A stretch of DNA of 64,000 nucleotides from Micromonospora olivasterospora (GCF_007830265.1 NZ_VLKE01000001.1:4278001-4342000), one strand, 5' to 3'. Counted from the stretch's first letter, positions 20,487 through 32,824 are shown. Numbers and translations: made by a program. Notes: generated from the sequence alone by a model not told the origin.

Positions 20487-22187
20487 ATGCGCCGTGCTGT
20501 TTCCTCGGTCACGGTTGCCCTCGGCCTGCTCGGGGCAACCGTGGCGCTTTCCGGAGCCGCCCTGGCCGCCGCCCCCGCCCCGGGGGCCGCGCCGGAGGCG
20601 GCGCCCGGCAAGAAGCGCTGCACGGTGACCGACGAGCGGCTGCGGGAGCTCTCCGGCCTGGTGGCCACGAAGAGCGGCTACATCGTCATCAACGACTCAT
20701 CCCAGGACGAGGCGCGCAAGCGCGTATTCTTCCTCGACACCAAGTGCAAGCTGGCGAAGGATCCGGTCAGATACTCGGGCAACGGTCCGTTCGACACCGA
20801 GGACCTGGCGCTGTCCCCGGACGGCGAGACGCTCTGGATCGCCGACATCGGGGACAACATCACCAGCGCCCAGCGGCGCGAGCGGGTGGCCGTGTGGACC
20901 ATGCCGGTTGACGGCTCGGAGCGGCCGGTGCTGCACCGCCTCTCGTACCCGGAGGGCAAGCCGCACGACGCCGAGGCGCTGCTGATCGGGGACGACAACA
21001 AGCCGTTCATCATCACCAAGGTCGTCGCCGGCAAGGCCGAGATCTTCACCCCCTCGGGAAAGCTGAAGAGCGGCGACACCGACCCGGTCCCGATGACCAA
21101 GGTCGGCGAGGTCTCGCTGCCGAAGACGAACACCCCGAACCTGCTCAACACGATCGGCCGGGTCGCCATCACCGGCGCGGCCCGCTCGCCGGATGGCGGC
21201 AGGGTGGTGCTGCGGACGTACGCGGACGCCTTCGAGTACGACGTCTCGGGCGGGGACATCGTCGGCGCGCTGACGAAGGGCAAGCCCCGGGTCACCCCGC
21301 TGGCGGACCCGTTCGGCGAGGCGATCTCGTACACGCCCGACGGCAAGACGTTCGTCACCGTCTCGGACGGCGGTGAGCTGGCCGAGGACGATCCGATCGA
21401 GATTCTCGCCTACACCCCCCTGACCACCGGGGCGGAGGCCCTGACCAGTGGCGACGGCGCCCCGCCGAAGCAGACGGCGGAGAAGTCCTGGATCGAGGGG
21501 CTGAGCCTGGACGAGATCACCTACCTGGTCGCGGCCCTCGGGGTGATCGGTGCGCTCATGGTCGGCGCGGGCATCGTCGGCATCGTGCGGGCCCGCAAGC
21601 GCCCGGTCGACGAGCCGGAGAACGGCGCCGAGCGGGACGGCCGGGGGCGGGGGGCGCATCCGGACCAGCCGGCCCGCGGCCGCCCCGCCGACGGTTCCCC
21701 GCCCGGCCGTGACGGCCAACGCGCCGGCGTCTACGGCGGTGCCGCCGCCGGCGCGGCCTCGGGCGGCATGTACGGCGGCGGGGGGCCCCCGGCGGTGGCC
21801 GGCCCCCGGCGGCGGCGGCCCCCAGGGGGCGGCCGGCCCTCGGGTGGCGGGCGTCCTCCCCAGGGCGGCGGCCGTGCCCAGGGTGGAGGCGGAGTCTACG
21901 GCGGTGGCCGGCCCGCGGGCGGCGGCGTGTACGGCGGCCAGCCGGCCGCCCGCCCTCCGGCCGATGGCCACCCCGGTCGCGGCGCGCAGCCCGGTCGGGG
22001 CGGGCAGCCGGCCCGGGGAGGGCGGCCCGGCGGGGCGGCGGGGTGTACGGCGGTGGCCGGTCCGAGCCGCCGCGCGGGGCGGCCCCCGGGAGCCGCGCCC
22101 GGGCGGCCGGGCGACGGCGGATGGGAAGACGGCCGGGGCGGCTACGGCCCACCACCGGGCCGCGGGCACCGCGGCGACCGGTTCTGA
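20487..22187 (+). CDS. Secreted/membrane protein with propeller-like domain and Gly/Pro-rich tail
   Basis: A 566-residue protein with signal peptide (about 1-28), an exported domain of about 300 residues with propeller-like strands (LALSPDGETLWIADIGDN; VAITGAARSPDGGRVVLRTY), a transmembrane helix (about 336-358, YLVAALGVIGALMVGAGIVG) and a cytosolic tail rich in GGG, VYGG and RPP. The tail has internal imperfect repeats. In places another frame continues the VYGGGR pattern better (around 22042), which suggests small compensating indels. Function is unknown. Confidence 0.82.
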   Translation: MRRAVSSVTVALGLLGATVALSGAALAAAPAPGAAPEAAPGKKRCTVTDERLRELSGLVATKSGYIVINDSSQDEARKRVFFLDTKCKLAKDPVRYSGNGPFDTEDLALSPDGETLWIADIGDNITSAQRRERVAVWTMPVDGSERPVLHRLSYPEGKPHDAEALLIGDDNKPFIITKVVAGKAEIFTPSGKLKSGDTDPVPMTKVGEVSLPKTNTPNLLNTIGRVAITGAARSPDGGRVVLRTYADAFEYDVSGGDIVGALTKGKPRVTPLADPFGEAISYTPDGKTFVTVSDGGELAEDDPIEILAYTPLTTGAEALTSGDGAPPKQTAEKSWIEGLSLDEITYLVAALGVIGALMVGAGIVGIVRARKRPVDEPENGAERDGRGRGAHPDQPARGRPADGSPPGRDGQRAGVYGGAAAGAASGGMYGGGGPPAVAGPRRRRPPGGGRPSGGGRPPQGGGRAQGGGGVYGGGRPAGGGVYGGQPAARPPADGHPGRGAQPGRGGQPARGGRPGGAAGCTAVAGPSRRAGRPPGAAPGRPGDGGWEDGRGGYGPPPGRGHRGDRF

Positions 22188-22243
22188 CAGCCCGGCCGCG
22201 CGGGTGTCCCAACGCAATCTCAGGGAGATAGTGGCTAAAACGC

Positions 22244-22282
22244 GCCGGAAGGCCACAGTCTCCGCGAAAATGTGGCCTTCGG
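22244..22282. terminator. Terminator between propeller-like gene and lexA
   Basis: CCGGAAGGCCACA (22245-22257) pairs with TGTGGCCTTCGG (22271-22282) between convergent genes. Confidence 0.7.
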
Positions 22283-22378
22283 ACACGGCCGGGTCGGGCG
22301 GGTCGGGGCCCGGCACGGCCCGGCACGGCCCTGCCGGGTCAGGCGAGCCGGGCGGGTCGGCAGGCCGTACCCGGGCGG

Positions 22379-23161
22379 TCAGATCCGGCGCAGGACGGCG
22401 ACGACCCTGCCCATGATCGTGGCGTCGTCGCCGGGAATCGGGTCGAAGGCCGGGTTCTGCGGCATCAGCCAGACGTGACCGTCCCGGCGCCGGTAGGTCT
22501 TCACGGTCGCCTCGCCGTCGAGCATCGCGGCGACGATCTCGCCCGAGTCGGCGGTCGGCTGCTGCCGGACCACCACCCAGTCGCCGTCGCAGATCGCGGC
22601 GTCGAGCATCGAGTCGCCCTTGACCTGGAGCATGAAGACCTCGCCCTCGCCGACCAGCTCGCGGGGCAGGGGGAAGATGTCCTCCACCGCCTGCTCGGCC
22701 AGGATCGGCCCACCGGCGGCGATCCGGCCCAGCATCGGCACGTACGCCGGGGTGGGGCGCTGGGAGCGGCTCGCCTCGTCGTCGACGTCGCCGGGAGCCC
22801 GGACGTCCACCGCGCGCGGACGGTTGGGGTCGCGGCGCAGGAAGCCCTTCTTCTCCAGTTCCTTGAGCTGGTAGGCGACGCTGGACGGGGAGACCAGGCC
22901 GACGGCCTCGCCGATCTCGCGGACGCTCGGCGGGTAACCGTGACGCTCGACCCAGGTGCGGATGAACTCCAGGATGCGCCGCTGGCGGGCGGTCAGGTCG
23001 ACCGTGGCGGGGTCGGGGTAGGTGCTGACCACCGGGGTGACCGGGCGCACGGCGGGCTGGCCCGTGCGGCTGCGGGCGGCGCGGGGACGTCGAGCGGCCG
23101 GCGGACCCGCCTCGGCGCTCTGCTGCGGGTTCTTCGGCCGGCTGGTCCGGTCCTCGGTCAC
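22379..23161 (-). CDS. lexA: LexA SOS repressor
   Basis: LexA represses DNA-damage genes and cleaves itself when stimulated by RecA filaments. The 260-residue protein has a basic N-terminal extension (about 1-50), a winged-helix domain ([38 protein letters not shown]), an Ala-Gly cleavage site in GRIAAGGP, the catalytic Ser in VKGDSMLDA and Lys in GEATVKTY. Two SOS-box candidates lie upstream, implying autoregulation. It is divergent from nrdR. Confidence 0.96.
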   Translation of the reverse strand: MTEDRTSRPKNPQQSAEAGPPAARRPRAARSRTGQPAVRPVTPVVSTYPDPATVDLTARQRRILEFIRTWVERHGYPPSVREIGEAVGLVSPSSVAYQLKELEKKGFLRRDPNRPRAVDVRAPGDVDDEASRSQRPTPAYVPMLGRIAAGGPILAEQAVEDIFPLPRELVGEGEVFMLQVKGDSMLDAAICDGDWVVVRQQPTADSGEIVAAMLDGEATVKTYRRRDGHVWLMPQNPAFDPIPGDDATIMGRVVAVLRRI

Positions 23162-23291
23162 GTCCGTCCTCCCTGGTCGGCGCTCGGGTGCCCCGGCGGC
23201 TCGTGGTGCGTACGAAAGGGTGTGGCGACCGTTCCGGCGGTGGCCCGCCGGCGCGGTTGTTCTTGACCGTATAGGCGGGATCGGTCATTTT

Positions 23292-23357
23292 CAAACATCT
23301 GTACGACGTTCGGCGGCGTGTCGGACCCGAAAAGCGGGAATCCGAACGCCTGTTCTG
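23292..23357 (-). promoter_or_regulatory. SOS boxes (LexA operators) upstream of lexA
   Basis: GAACGCCTGTTC at 23344-23355 is an exact GAAC-N4-GTTC half-site pair. CAAACATCTGTACG at 23292-23305 matches the actinobacterial consensus CGAACATCTGTTCG with two differences. Both lie between lexA and nrdR, 131-196 bases upstream of the lexA start. Confidence 0.7.
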
Positions 23358-23534
23358 GTAAATGGTACGCGGTTCTCGTACACCAGTTCGAGTTCCGGTG
23401 CGTCCTGTCCGGCTCCGATTGGCGGGTCGGCGGGCGTGTCCGGGGCGAGTCGTGCCGCGTTGGGGGTTTCGGCGACGGTCCGGTGGGAGAGGAGCGGACG
23501 TGATCCTGACGACTCGCCGGACACGCCGCTCAAC

Positions 23535-23582
23535 TTGACCTCGGTTCGCCGGACGCCTACGGTCAACCCCTAGATGTAGTAG
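23535..23582 (+). promoter_or_regulatory. nrdRJ promoter with candidate NrdR box
   Basis: TTGACC (23535-23540) and TACGGT (23558-23563) are separated by 17 bases, a good vegetative promoter facing nrdR. The short palindrome CTAGATGTAG (23570-23579), within CCCCTAGATGTAGTAG, overlaps the expected start of transcription. NrdR is known to repress ribonucleotide reductase operons by binding near the start. Assignment as an NrdR box is by position and resemblance only. Confidence 0.55.
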
Positions 23583-23736
23583 TCACATGGGCGTAAGTCG
23601 CCTACAGGTTGGGTTCAACTACCGACCGCACTTCCCGCTGCCGCACCCGGTGGCGATCCCCGCGTGGGGTCGGCGCCGTGGTTCGGCGTGCCCGGGGGCG
23701 GTCGGATCGCCCGCCGTCGATGAGGGAGGTCTGGCG

Positions 23737-24255
23737 ATGCGGTGCCCCTACTGCCGGCACGCCGACTCGCGGGTGGTCGACTCGCGGGAGGCCGACGACG
23801 GCCAGTTGATCCGCCGGCGACGCGCCTGCCCGGAGTGCGGCAAGCGGTTCACCACCGTCGAGGAGGCGGTGCTCGCGGTGGTCAAGCGCAGCGGGGTGAC
23901 CGAGCCGTTCAGTCGCATCAAGATCATCGGCGGGGTGCGCAAGGCGTGCCAGGGGCGGCCGGTGGACGAGGACTCGATCGCCCTGCTGGCCCAGAAGGTC
24001 GAGGAGACCGTCCGGGCCAAGGGGGCGGCCGAGATCCCCAGCCACGATGTCGGGCTGGCGATCCTCGGCCCGCTGCGGGACCTGGACGAGGTGGCGTACC
24101 TGCGCTTCGCCAGCGTCTACCGCTCGTTCGACTCCCTCGCGGACTTCGAGCGCGAGATCGAGACGCTGCGGGCCGCCGCCCGCGCCCGGGAGGGCGCCGG
24201 GGCGGAGGATCACGCGGGGGCCGGGGCGGCGGGGGCCGCCGGCCGTACCAATTGA
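23737..24255 (+). CDS. nrdR: Transcriptional repressor NrdR
   Basis: NrdR is the ATP/dATP-sensing zinc-finger repressor of ribonucleotide reductase genes. The 172-residue protein has the zinc ribbon MRCPYC ... [10 protein letters not shown] and the ATP-cone domain ([20 protein letters not shown]). The ATG follows GAGGGAGG. The C-terminal 25 residues are Ala/Gly-rich. It is co-oriented with nrdJ, 64 bases downstream, the normal actinobacterial arrangement. Confidence 0.96.
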   Translation: MRCPYCRHADSRVVDSREADDGQLIRRRRACPECGKRFTTVEEAVLAVVKRSGVTEPFSRIKIIGGVRKACQGRPVDEDSIALLAQKVEETVRAKGAAEIPSHDVGLAILGPLRDLDEVAYLRFASVYRSFDSLADFEREIETLRAAARAREGAGAEDHAGAGAAGAAGRTN

Positions 24256-24319
24256 TTTTCTCTGGTTTCTGACAGTTGGACGCGCGGTGGGTGACCGTGC
24301 AGACGAGGGGGCGGATGAG

Positions 24320-27196
24320 ATGGCGGGGGACGGCGTGACAGCAAGCCGGTCGCGGGCGAAGGCCGGCGCGGGGCTCAAGGTCGAGCGGGTGTGGACGACC
24401 GAGGGGGTCCACCCGTACGACGAGGTGACGTGGGAGCGTCGCGACGTCGTGATGACGAACTGGCGGGACGGCTCGATCAACTTCGAGCAGCGCGGGGTGG
24501 AGTACCCCGAGAGCTGGAGCGTCAACGCGGCCAACATCGTGACCACGAAGTACTTCCGGGGCGCGGTGGGCACCCCGGAGCGGGAATGGTCGCTCAAGCA
24601 GCTGATCGACCGGGTGGTCGGCGCCTACCGCAAGGCCGGTGAGGAGCACGGCTACTTCGCCACCCCGGCCGACGCCGAGGTGTTCGCACACGAGCTGACC
24701 TGGATGCTGCTGCACCAGGTGTTCAGCTTCAACTCCCCGGTCTGGTTCAACGTGGGCACGCCCTCGCCGCAGCAGGTCAGCGCGTGCTTCATCCTCGCCG
24801 TCGACGATTCGATGGACTCGATCCTCGACTGGTACAAGGAGGAGGGGCTGATCTTCAAGGGCGGCTCCGGCTCCGGGGTGAACCTGTCCCGGATCCGCTC
24901 CTCCCGGGAGCTGCTCTCCTCCGGCGGCACCGCCTCCGGCCCGGTCAGCTTCATGCGCGGCGCCGACGCGAGCGCGGGGACCATAAAGTCCGGCGGGGCC
25001 ACCCGGCGGGCGGCCAAGATGGTCATTCTCGACGTGGACCACCCGGACATCGAGGAGTTCGTGGTCACCAAGGCGCGCGAGGAGGACAAGATCCGCGCGC
25101 TGCGGGACGCCGGCTTCGACATGGACCTGGGCGGCGCCGACATCGTCAGCGTGCAGTACCAGAACGCCAACAACTCGGTGCGCGTCTCCGACGAGTTCAT
25201 GACGGCGGTGGAGAACGGCGGCGGGTTCGACCTGCGCGGCCGGCTCGACGGGCAGACCATCGAGACGATCGACGCCAGGAACCTGTTCCGCGCCATCTCC
25301 CAGGCCGCCTGGGAGTGCGCCGACCCCGGCCTGCAGTACGACGACACCATCAACGACTGGCACACCTGCCCGGAGACCGGGCGGATCACCGCGTCGAACC
25401 CGTGCTCGGAGTACCTGCACCTGGACAACTCCTCGTGCAACCTGGCCTCGCTCAACCTGATGAAGTTCCTCCGCGCCGACGGGGGCTTCGAGGTGGAGAA
25501 GTTCGTCAGGAGCGTCGAGTTCGTCATCACCGCGATGGACATCTCGATCTGCTTCGCCGACTTCCCGACCGAGAAGATCGGCGAGACCACCCGCGCCTAC
25601 CGGCAGCTCGGCATCGGGTACGCCAACCTCGGCGCGCTGCTGATGGCCTCCGGCCTGCCGTACGACTCGGACCAGGGCCGCTCGCTGGCCGCGGCGATCA
25701 CCTCGCTGATGACGGGCACGGCGTACCGTCGCTCCGCCGAGCTGGCCGGCATCGTCGGCCCGTACGACGGCTACGCCCGCAACGCCGAGCCGCACAAGCG
25801 GGTCATGCGCAAGCACGCCGCCGCCAACGACGCGATCAAGCCGGCCGGCACCGTGGCCACCGCCATCCAGCGGGAGGCCACGAAGCAGTGGACGCAGGGC
25901 AACAAGCTCGGTGACAGGAACGGCTGGCGGAACTCCCAGGCCAGCGTGCTCGCCCCGACGGGCACCATCGGCCTGATGATGGACTGCGACACCACCGGCG
26001 TCGAGCCGGACCTGGCGCTGGTCAAGTTCAAGAAGCTGGTCGGCGGCGGCTCGATGCAGATCGTCAACCAGACCGTCCCGCGCGCCCTGCGCAGCCTCGG
26101 CTACCCCGAGGAGCAGGTCGAGGCGATCGTCGAGCACATCGCCGACCACGGTCACGTCGTGGACGCCCCCGGCCTCAAGCCGGAGCACTACGCGGTCTTC
26201 GACTGCGCCATGGGCGAGCGGTCCATCGCGCCGATGGGCCACGTGCGGATGATGGCGGCCGTCCAGCCGTTCATCTCCGGCGCCATCTCCAAGACGGTCA
26301 ACATGCCGGAGCAGGCGACCGTCGAGGACGTCGAGAAGATCTACTTCGAGGGCTGGAAGCTCGGCCTCAAGGCGCTCGCCATCTACCGGGACAACTGCAA
26401 GGTCGGCCAGCCGCTGTCGGCGGCCAAGAAGACCAAGGCCGCCGAGACCCCGGCCGCCGAGGTGGAGAAGGTCGCCGAGAAGGTCGTCGAGTACCGGCCG
26501 GTGCGCAAGCGGCTGCCGAAGAAGCGGCCGTCGCAGACGATCTCCTTCTCCGTCGGCGGCGCCGAGGGCTACCTCACCGCCTCGTCGTACCCCGACGACG
26601 GCCTCGGCGAGGTCTTCCTCAAGATGTCCAAGCAGGGCTCGACCCTGGCGGGCGTGATGGACGCCTTCTCGGTGGCCATCTCCATCGGTCTCCAGTACGG
26701 CGTCCCGCTGGAGACGTACGTCAGCAAGTTCACCAACATGCGCTTCGAGCCGGCCGGCATGACCGACGACCCGGACGTGCGGATGGCCGCCTCGGTGATG
26801 GACTACATCTTCCGTCGCCTGGCCCTGGACTTCCTGCCGTACGAGCGCCGTGCGGAGCTGGGCATCTTCACCGCCAAGGAGCGGGCCGCCCAGCTCCAGG
26901 CCGAGGCGGAGGCGGAGGCCAACGGCGCGGACCTCGCCGCGATGGCCGCCTCCGCCCCGGTCGAGACCAGGCCGGATGAGCCGAAGGCCGCCGCGGTTGT
27001 CCAGCCGGCGCTGGAGGTGGCCAACGCCGCCGCCACCAAGCCGGCCGCCTCGGTCGGTTCCAGCACCGAGCTGCTGGAGGCCGTCCTGGGCAAGGCCGCG
27101 GACGCGCCGCTGTGCTTCACCTGCGGTACGAAGATGCGGCCGGCCGGTAGCTGCTACGTCTGTGAGGGCTGCGGCTCCACCAGCGGCTGCAGCTGA
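24320..27196 (+). CDS. nrdJ: Vitamin B12-dependent (class II) ribonucleoside-diphosphate reductase
   Basis: Adenosylcobalamin-dependent enzyme that makes deoxynucleotides without needing oxygen. The 958-residue protein has FNSPVWFNVG, the finger-loop catalytic region NPCSEYLHLDNSSCNLASLN, a second active-site region LAPTGTIGLMMDCDTTG, and a C-terminal Cys-rich zinc-like tail (CFTCGTKMRP ... CYVCEGCG ... GCS). An Ala/Glu-rich linker lies at about 690-730 and another at about 860-930. ATG 24320 follows a GAGGGGGCGG site. No B12 riboswitch was recognised upstream. Confidence 0.95.
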   Translation: MAGDGVTASRSRAKAGAGLKVERVWTTEGVHPYDEVTWERRDVVMTNWRDGSINFEQRGVEYPESWSVNAANIVTTKYFRGAVGTPEREWSLKQLIDRVVGAYRKAGEEHGYFATPADAEVFAHELTWMLLHQVFSFNSPVWFNVGTPSPQQVSACFILAVDDSMDSILDWYKEEGLIFKGGSGSGVNLSRIRSSRELLSSGGTASGPVSFMRGADASAGTIKSGGATRRAAKMVILDVDHPDIEEFVVTKAREEDKIRALRDAGFDMDLGGADIVSVQYQNANNSVRVSDEFMTAVENGGGFDLRGRLDGQTIETIDARNLFRAISQAAWECADPGLQYDDTINDWHTCPETGRITASNPCSEYLHLDNSSCNLASLNLMKFLRADGGFEVEKFVRSVEFVITAMDISICFADFPTEKIGETTRAYRQLGIGYANLGALLMASGLPYDSDQGRSLAAAITSLMTGTAYRRSAELAGIVGPYDGYARNAEPHKRVMRKHAAANDAIKPAGTVATAIQREATKQWTQGNKLGDRNGWRNSQASVLAPTGTIGLMMDCDTTGVEPDLALVKFKKLVGGGSMQIVNQTVPRALRSLGYPEEQVEAIVEHIADHGHVVDAPGLKPEHYAVFDCAMGERSIAPMGHVRMMAAVQPFISGAISKTVNMPEQATVEDVEKIYFEGWKLGLKALAIYRDNCKVGQPLSAAKKTKAAETPAAEVEKVAEKVVEYRPVRKRLPKKRPSQTISFSVGGAEGYLTASSYPDDGLGEVFLKMSKQGSTLAGVMDAFSVAISIGLQYGVPLETYVSKFTNMRFEPAGMTDDPDVRMAASVMDYIFRRLALDFLPYERRAELGIFTAKERAAQLQAEAEAEANGADLAAMAASAPVETRPDEPKAAAVVQPALEVANAAATKPAASVGSSTELLEAVLGKAADAPLCFTCGTKMRPAGSCYVCEGCGSTSGCS

Positions 27197-27209
27197 CCCT
27201 CCGCACGAC

Positions 27210-27248
27210 GGCGACCGCCCGCCTGTTTCCCCGGGTCGGGCGGTCGCC
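27210..27248 (+). terminator. Terminator after nrdJ
   Basis: GGCGACCGCCCG (27210-27221) pairs perfectly with CGGGCGGTCGCC (27237-27248), 14 bases after the nrdJ stop. Confidence 0.75.
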
Positions 27249-27288
27249 GACTTCGGCCGAGGTGTTACGAGGCGAGGCCGGACGCGGT

Positions 27289-27344
27289 CGATCAAGAGGT
27301 TTGCGTCAGATCAGAGATCGACTCTGACGCAAACCTCTTGATCG
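27289..27344. repeat. Dispersed palindromic element, copy B
   Basis: CGATCAAGAGGTTTGCGTCA... and ...TGACGCAAACCTCTTGATCG form a perfect stem of more than 20 bp with a 12-base loop. It lies between nrdJ and the DUF2332 gene, ending only a few bases before the latter's ribosome site. Confidence 0.95.
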
Positions 27345-27361
27345 CAACGGAGGGCCTGAAG

Positions 27362-28312
27362 GTGGATGATCGGGGCATGGCGGTCAGTGCGGGGTTTGTC
27401 GAGTTCGCCAGGCGCGAGGCGCGCGGCGTCTCTCCCGCGTACGAGCGGCTGGCCCTCGCGGTCTCCCGCGACGAGGATCTGCTCGCCCTGCTCGGTACGC
27501 TTCCGCCGGCCAAGTGGCAGCCGAACCTGCTGTTCGGCGTCGTCCGGTTCCTCGGCGGCCCGGTCGACGAGCCGGACGCGTTCCGCGACTACACGATCGC
27601 CAACTGGCCGGCGGTGGAGGCGCAGCTGCGCGTCCGCGCCACGCAGACCAACGAGGCCGGGCGGTGTGCCGTACTGCTGCCGGTGCTCGCCGCGCTGCCG
27701 CAGCCGCTCGCGCTGCTGGAGGTCGGCGCATCCGCCGGCCTGTGCCTGTACCCCGACCGGTACGCGTACCGCTACGGCGATCACCTGGTCGGCACCGGCG
27801 AGCCGGTCCTCGAGTGCGCGGCGACGGGGCTGACGCCGCCGGACGGCGTACCGGAGGTGGTGTGGCGGGCCGGCCTCGACCTGAACCCGCTCGACGTGAC
27901 CGATGCCGCGGACGTCGCGTGGCTCGACGCCCTCATCTGGCCCGAGCACACGCACCGCCGCGCCCGGCTGCGGGCGGCGGCGGCCGTCGCCGCGGCCGAG
28001 CCGCCGCTGCTGGTACGCGGTGACCTGGTGGACGACCTGGCGGCGCTCGCGGCGCGGGCACCGGCAGGCGCGACGCTGGTGGTGTTCCACACCTCCGTGC
28101 TGTACCTGGTGCCGGCGCCGCGGCGGCGGGCGTTCGCCTCGGTGGTACGCGACCTGCCCGGCCACTGGATCGCGAACGAGGCCCCGGAGGTGCTGCCCTA
28201 CGAGGGGCTGCCCGAGCAGCCGGGGGAGGCCCTGCACAACGTTCTCGCGCTGGACGGAAGGCCGCTCGCCTGGACCCGGGGACACGGCCAGGCGATCACC
28301 TGGTTCGGGTGA
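27362..28312 (+). CDS. DUF2332 domain-containing protein
   Basis: A 316-residue soluble protein. It has the DUF2332 pattern: QTNEAGRCAVLLPVLA, LLEVGASAGLCLYPDRYAYR, RAGLDLNPLDVTD, LIWPEHTHRRARL and VVFHTSVLYL. The LEVGASAG segment resembles a nucleotide- or SAM-binding glycine loop, but no activity is established. GTG 27362 has GGAGGG 7 bases upstream; ATG 27377 is an alternative. It is flanked on both sides by palindromic elements B and C. Confidence 0.85.
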   Translation: MDDRGMAVSAGFVEFARREARGVSPAYERLALAVSRDEDLLALLGTLPPAKWQPNLLFGVVRFLGGPVDEPDAFRDYTIANWPAVEAQLRVRATQTNEAGRCAVLLPVLAALPQPLALLEVGASAGLCLYPDRYAYRYGDHLVGTGEPVLECAATGLTPPDGVPEVVWRAGLDLNPLDVTDAADVAWLDALIWPEHTHRRARLRAAAAVAAAEPPLLVRGDLVDDLAALAARAPAGATLVVFHTSVLYLVPAPRRRAFASVVRDLPGHWIANEAPEVLPYEGLPEQPGEALHNVLALDGRPLAWTRGHGQAITWFG

Positions 28313-28321
28313 GGCCCCTGC

Positions 28322-28373
28322 CCGGCCGCGTCGCCCGGCCGCGTCGCCCGGCCGCGTCGCCCGGCCGCGTCGA
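28322..28373. repeat. Four 13-bp tandem repeats
   Basis: CCGGCCGCGTCGC is repeated four times in direct succession after the DUF2332 stop; the last copy ends in A and runs straight into palindromic element C. Confidence 0.9.
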
Positions 28374-28426
28374 TCAAGAGGTTTGCGTCAGATTGTAGAT
28401 CGACTCCGACGCAAACCTCTTGATCG
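28371..28426. repeat. Dispersed palindromic element, copy C
   Basis: CGATCAAGAGGTTTGCGTC (28371-28389) and GACGCAAACCTCTTGATCG (28408-28426) are perfect inverted arms. The loop differs from copy B at several bases although the arms are identical. It lies between the convergent DUF2332 and UvrA-like genes. Confidence 0.95.
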
Positions 28427-28486
28427 ACAGGCGGTGGGGTGCCGGTCCGCGGGCGGGCGGTGGGTGGGGGTGCGGGCCGGCCCGGG

Positions 28487-30880
<2,394 letters not shown>

Positions 30881-30914
30881 CGTGTCTCCATCTGTGCGGG
30901 CTTCGCCGGACGGC

Positions 30915-31325
30915 TCAGCGCAGCTCGTTGATGCGGATCAGGTTGCCCGCGGGATCGCGGAAGGCACAGTCGCGAACCCCGTACGGCTGTTCGGTCGGCT
31001 CCTGGACGACCTCGGCGTCACCGGCCTGCAGCCGCTCGAAGGTGCCGTCGAGGTCCCTGGTGGCCAGGGTCATCATGGCGTAGGTGCCCTTGGCCATCAT
31101 CTCGGCGATGGTACGTCGCTCGTCGTCGGTGATGCCCGGGTCGGCGCCCGGCGGGTACAGGACGACGGACGTGCCGGGCTGGTCGGGAGGGCCTACCGTG
31201 AGCCAGCGCATCCCGCCGTATCCGACGTCGTTGCGGACCTCGAAGCCGAGGGTGTCGCGGTAGAAGGCCAGGGAGGCCTCCGGGTCGGTGTGCGGGAGGA
31301 AGGTCGCGTGAATCGTGATGTCCAT
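30915..31325 (-). CDS. VOC (glyoxalase/bleomycin-resistance fold) family protein
   Basis: A 136-residue protein with paired beta-alpha-beta-beta-beta modules: MDITIHATFLPHTDPEASLA, FYRDTLGFEVRNDVGYGG and CAFRDPAGNLIRINEL. The His/Glu metal positions are plausible (HATFLPH; NELR). The substrate is unknown. It lies 5 bases downstream of the AraC regulator gene and 34 bases upstream of the UvrA-like gene. These three may form a small drug- or stress-response operon. Confidence 0.85.
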   Translation of the reverse strand: MDITIHATFLPHTDPEASLAFYRDTLGFEVRNDVGYGGMRWLTVGPPDQPGTSVVLYPPGADPGITDDERRTIAEMMAKGTYAMMTLATRDLDGTFERLQAGDAEVVQEPTEQPYGVRDCAFRDPAGNLIRINELR

Positions 31326-31330
31326 GGCCG

Positions 31331-31790
<460 letters not shown>

Positions 31791-31792
<2 letters not shown>

Positions 31793-32468
31793 GCCACCCC
31801 AGCCCACCCGACTAGGGTTGCCGATCAGGGGGGAACCGAGCTGGCTGCGGGAGACCCGGGCGGCGTACGACACGGTGGCGGTCGACTACGCCCGGCTGAT
31901 CGATCACGTGGAGGGAGCGGGCGGGCCGCTGGACCGGGCGGTGCTGGCCGCGTACGCCGAGACGGTCGGCGACGCCGGGCCGGTCGTCGAGGTCGGCTGC
32001 GGCACCGGGCGGATCACCGCACACCTGCGTGACCTGGGCCTCGACGTCGCCGGGATCGACCTGTCCCCGGGGATGGTCGCGGTGGCCCGCGACGCCTGGC
32101 CGGGGCTGCGCGTCGCCGTCGGCTCGATGACCGACCTGCCGCTGCCCGACGGCGGCCTCGCCGGCCTGGTCGCCTGGTACTCGATCATCCACCTGCCGCC
32201 GGAGCTGCTGCCCGGGGTCTTCGCCGAGTTCCACCGGGTGCTGGCCCCGGGCGGCGAGCTGCTGCTGGCCTTCAAGGCGGGCGACCGGCGCATCCGGCTG
32301 GAGCAGGCGTACGGGCACGTCGTCTCCTACGACGTGCACCGGCTGCCGCCGGAGCGGATCGCCGCGCAGCTGGCCGACGCCGGGTTCACGGTGCACGCGC
32401 GCCTGGTCCGCGAGCCGGAGGGCTACGAGAAGAGCCCCCAGGCGTTCCTGATGGCGCGCCGCCGGTGA
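31791..32468 (+). CDS. Class I SAM-dependent methyltransferase
   Basis: A 225-residue methyltransferase with motif I VVEVGCGTGRITAHL, acidic motif GIDLSPGMVAVARD, motif IV WYSIIHLPPELL and post-motif LAPGGELLLAFKAGD. The substrate is unknown. The start is uncertain: ATG 31791 overlaps the AraC start, while TTG 31818 is an alternative. Its stop overlaps the GTG of the asparaginase fragment (GTGA), showing that the pair was once translationally coupled. Confidence 0.85.
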
Positions 32469-32590
32469 GCGTCGTCCTGTTCACCCTCGGCGGCACGGCC
32501 GCGATGGCCGGCAGCGCCGAGGGCGGCCGGCCCGTACGTGTACCGCACCCAGGCGGCGTATTCCTCGCCGGTGAGCGTCGGACGCCGTGA
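32465..32590 (+). pseudogene. Asparaginase-like gene, 5' fragment
   Basis: GTG 32465 reads MSVVLFTLGGTAAMAGSAEG and stops after 41 codons. The FTLGGTxAM motif is the N-terminal Thr-containing signature of L-asparaginases. The rest of the gene (about 300 codons) is missing, replaced after about 32540 by unrelated sequence. This is the probable left edge of the foreign segment that holds the YcaO/TfuA genes. Confidence 0.65.
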
Positions 32591-32790
32591 GGTGGCGGGG
32601 TCGTAGGGCTCGCTGGTGCCGGTGTCGACGAACAGGATCCCGATGGTCACGCCGGCTCCCCGGTCAGGGCGGTGGTCAGCATCTCGCGCTGGGCGGGGAA
32701 CACCGTGCCGCCGTAGGCCGTGGCCAGGTGGTCGACCAGAACGTACTACGCCATCGTGCGTGGGTTCTTCGCCCCTGGTCAACCACCCTC
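32530..32790 (-). pseudogene. Broken minus-strand ORFs, not identified
   Basis: Two short minus-strand frames look like gene remnants. One reads VDHLATAYGGTVFPAQREML then TTALTGEPA and stops near 32648. The other begins at an overlapping GTG (VTIGILFVDTGTSEPYDP ... YAAWVRYTYG) and runs into the asparaginase fragment. They resemble the tail and head of two once-adjacent coupled genes. No family was recognised. Confidence 0.4.
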
Positions 32791-32824
32791 ACCAGCCGAG
32801 CTTGACAACCGCCGCTTACGTTGG

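Noticed and set aside
23587..23736. Extended nrdR start upstream of 23737
   Set aside because: The extension is not conserved in character; the ATG at 23737 has an excellent ribosome site and starts MRCPYC as in all NrdR proteins.
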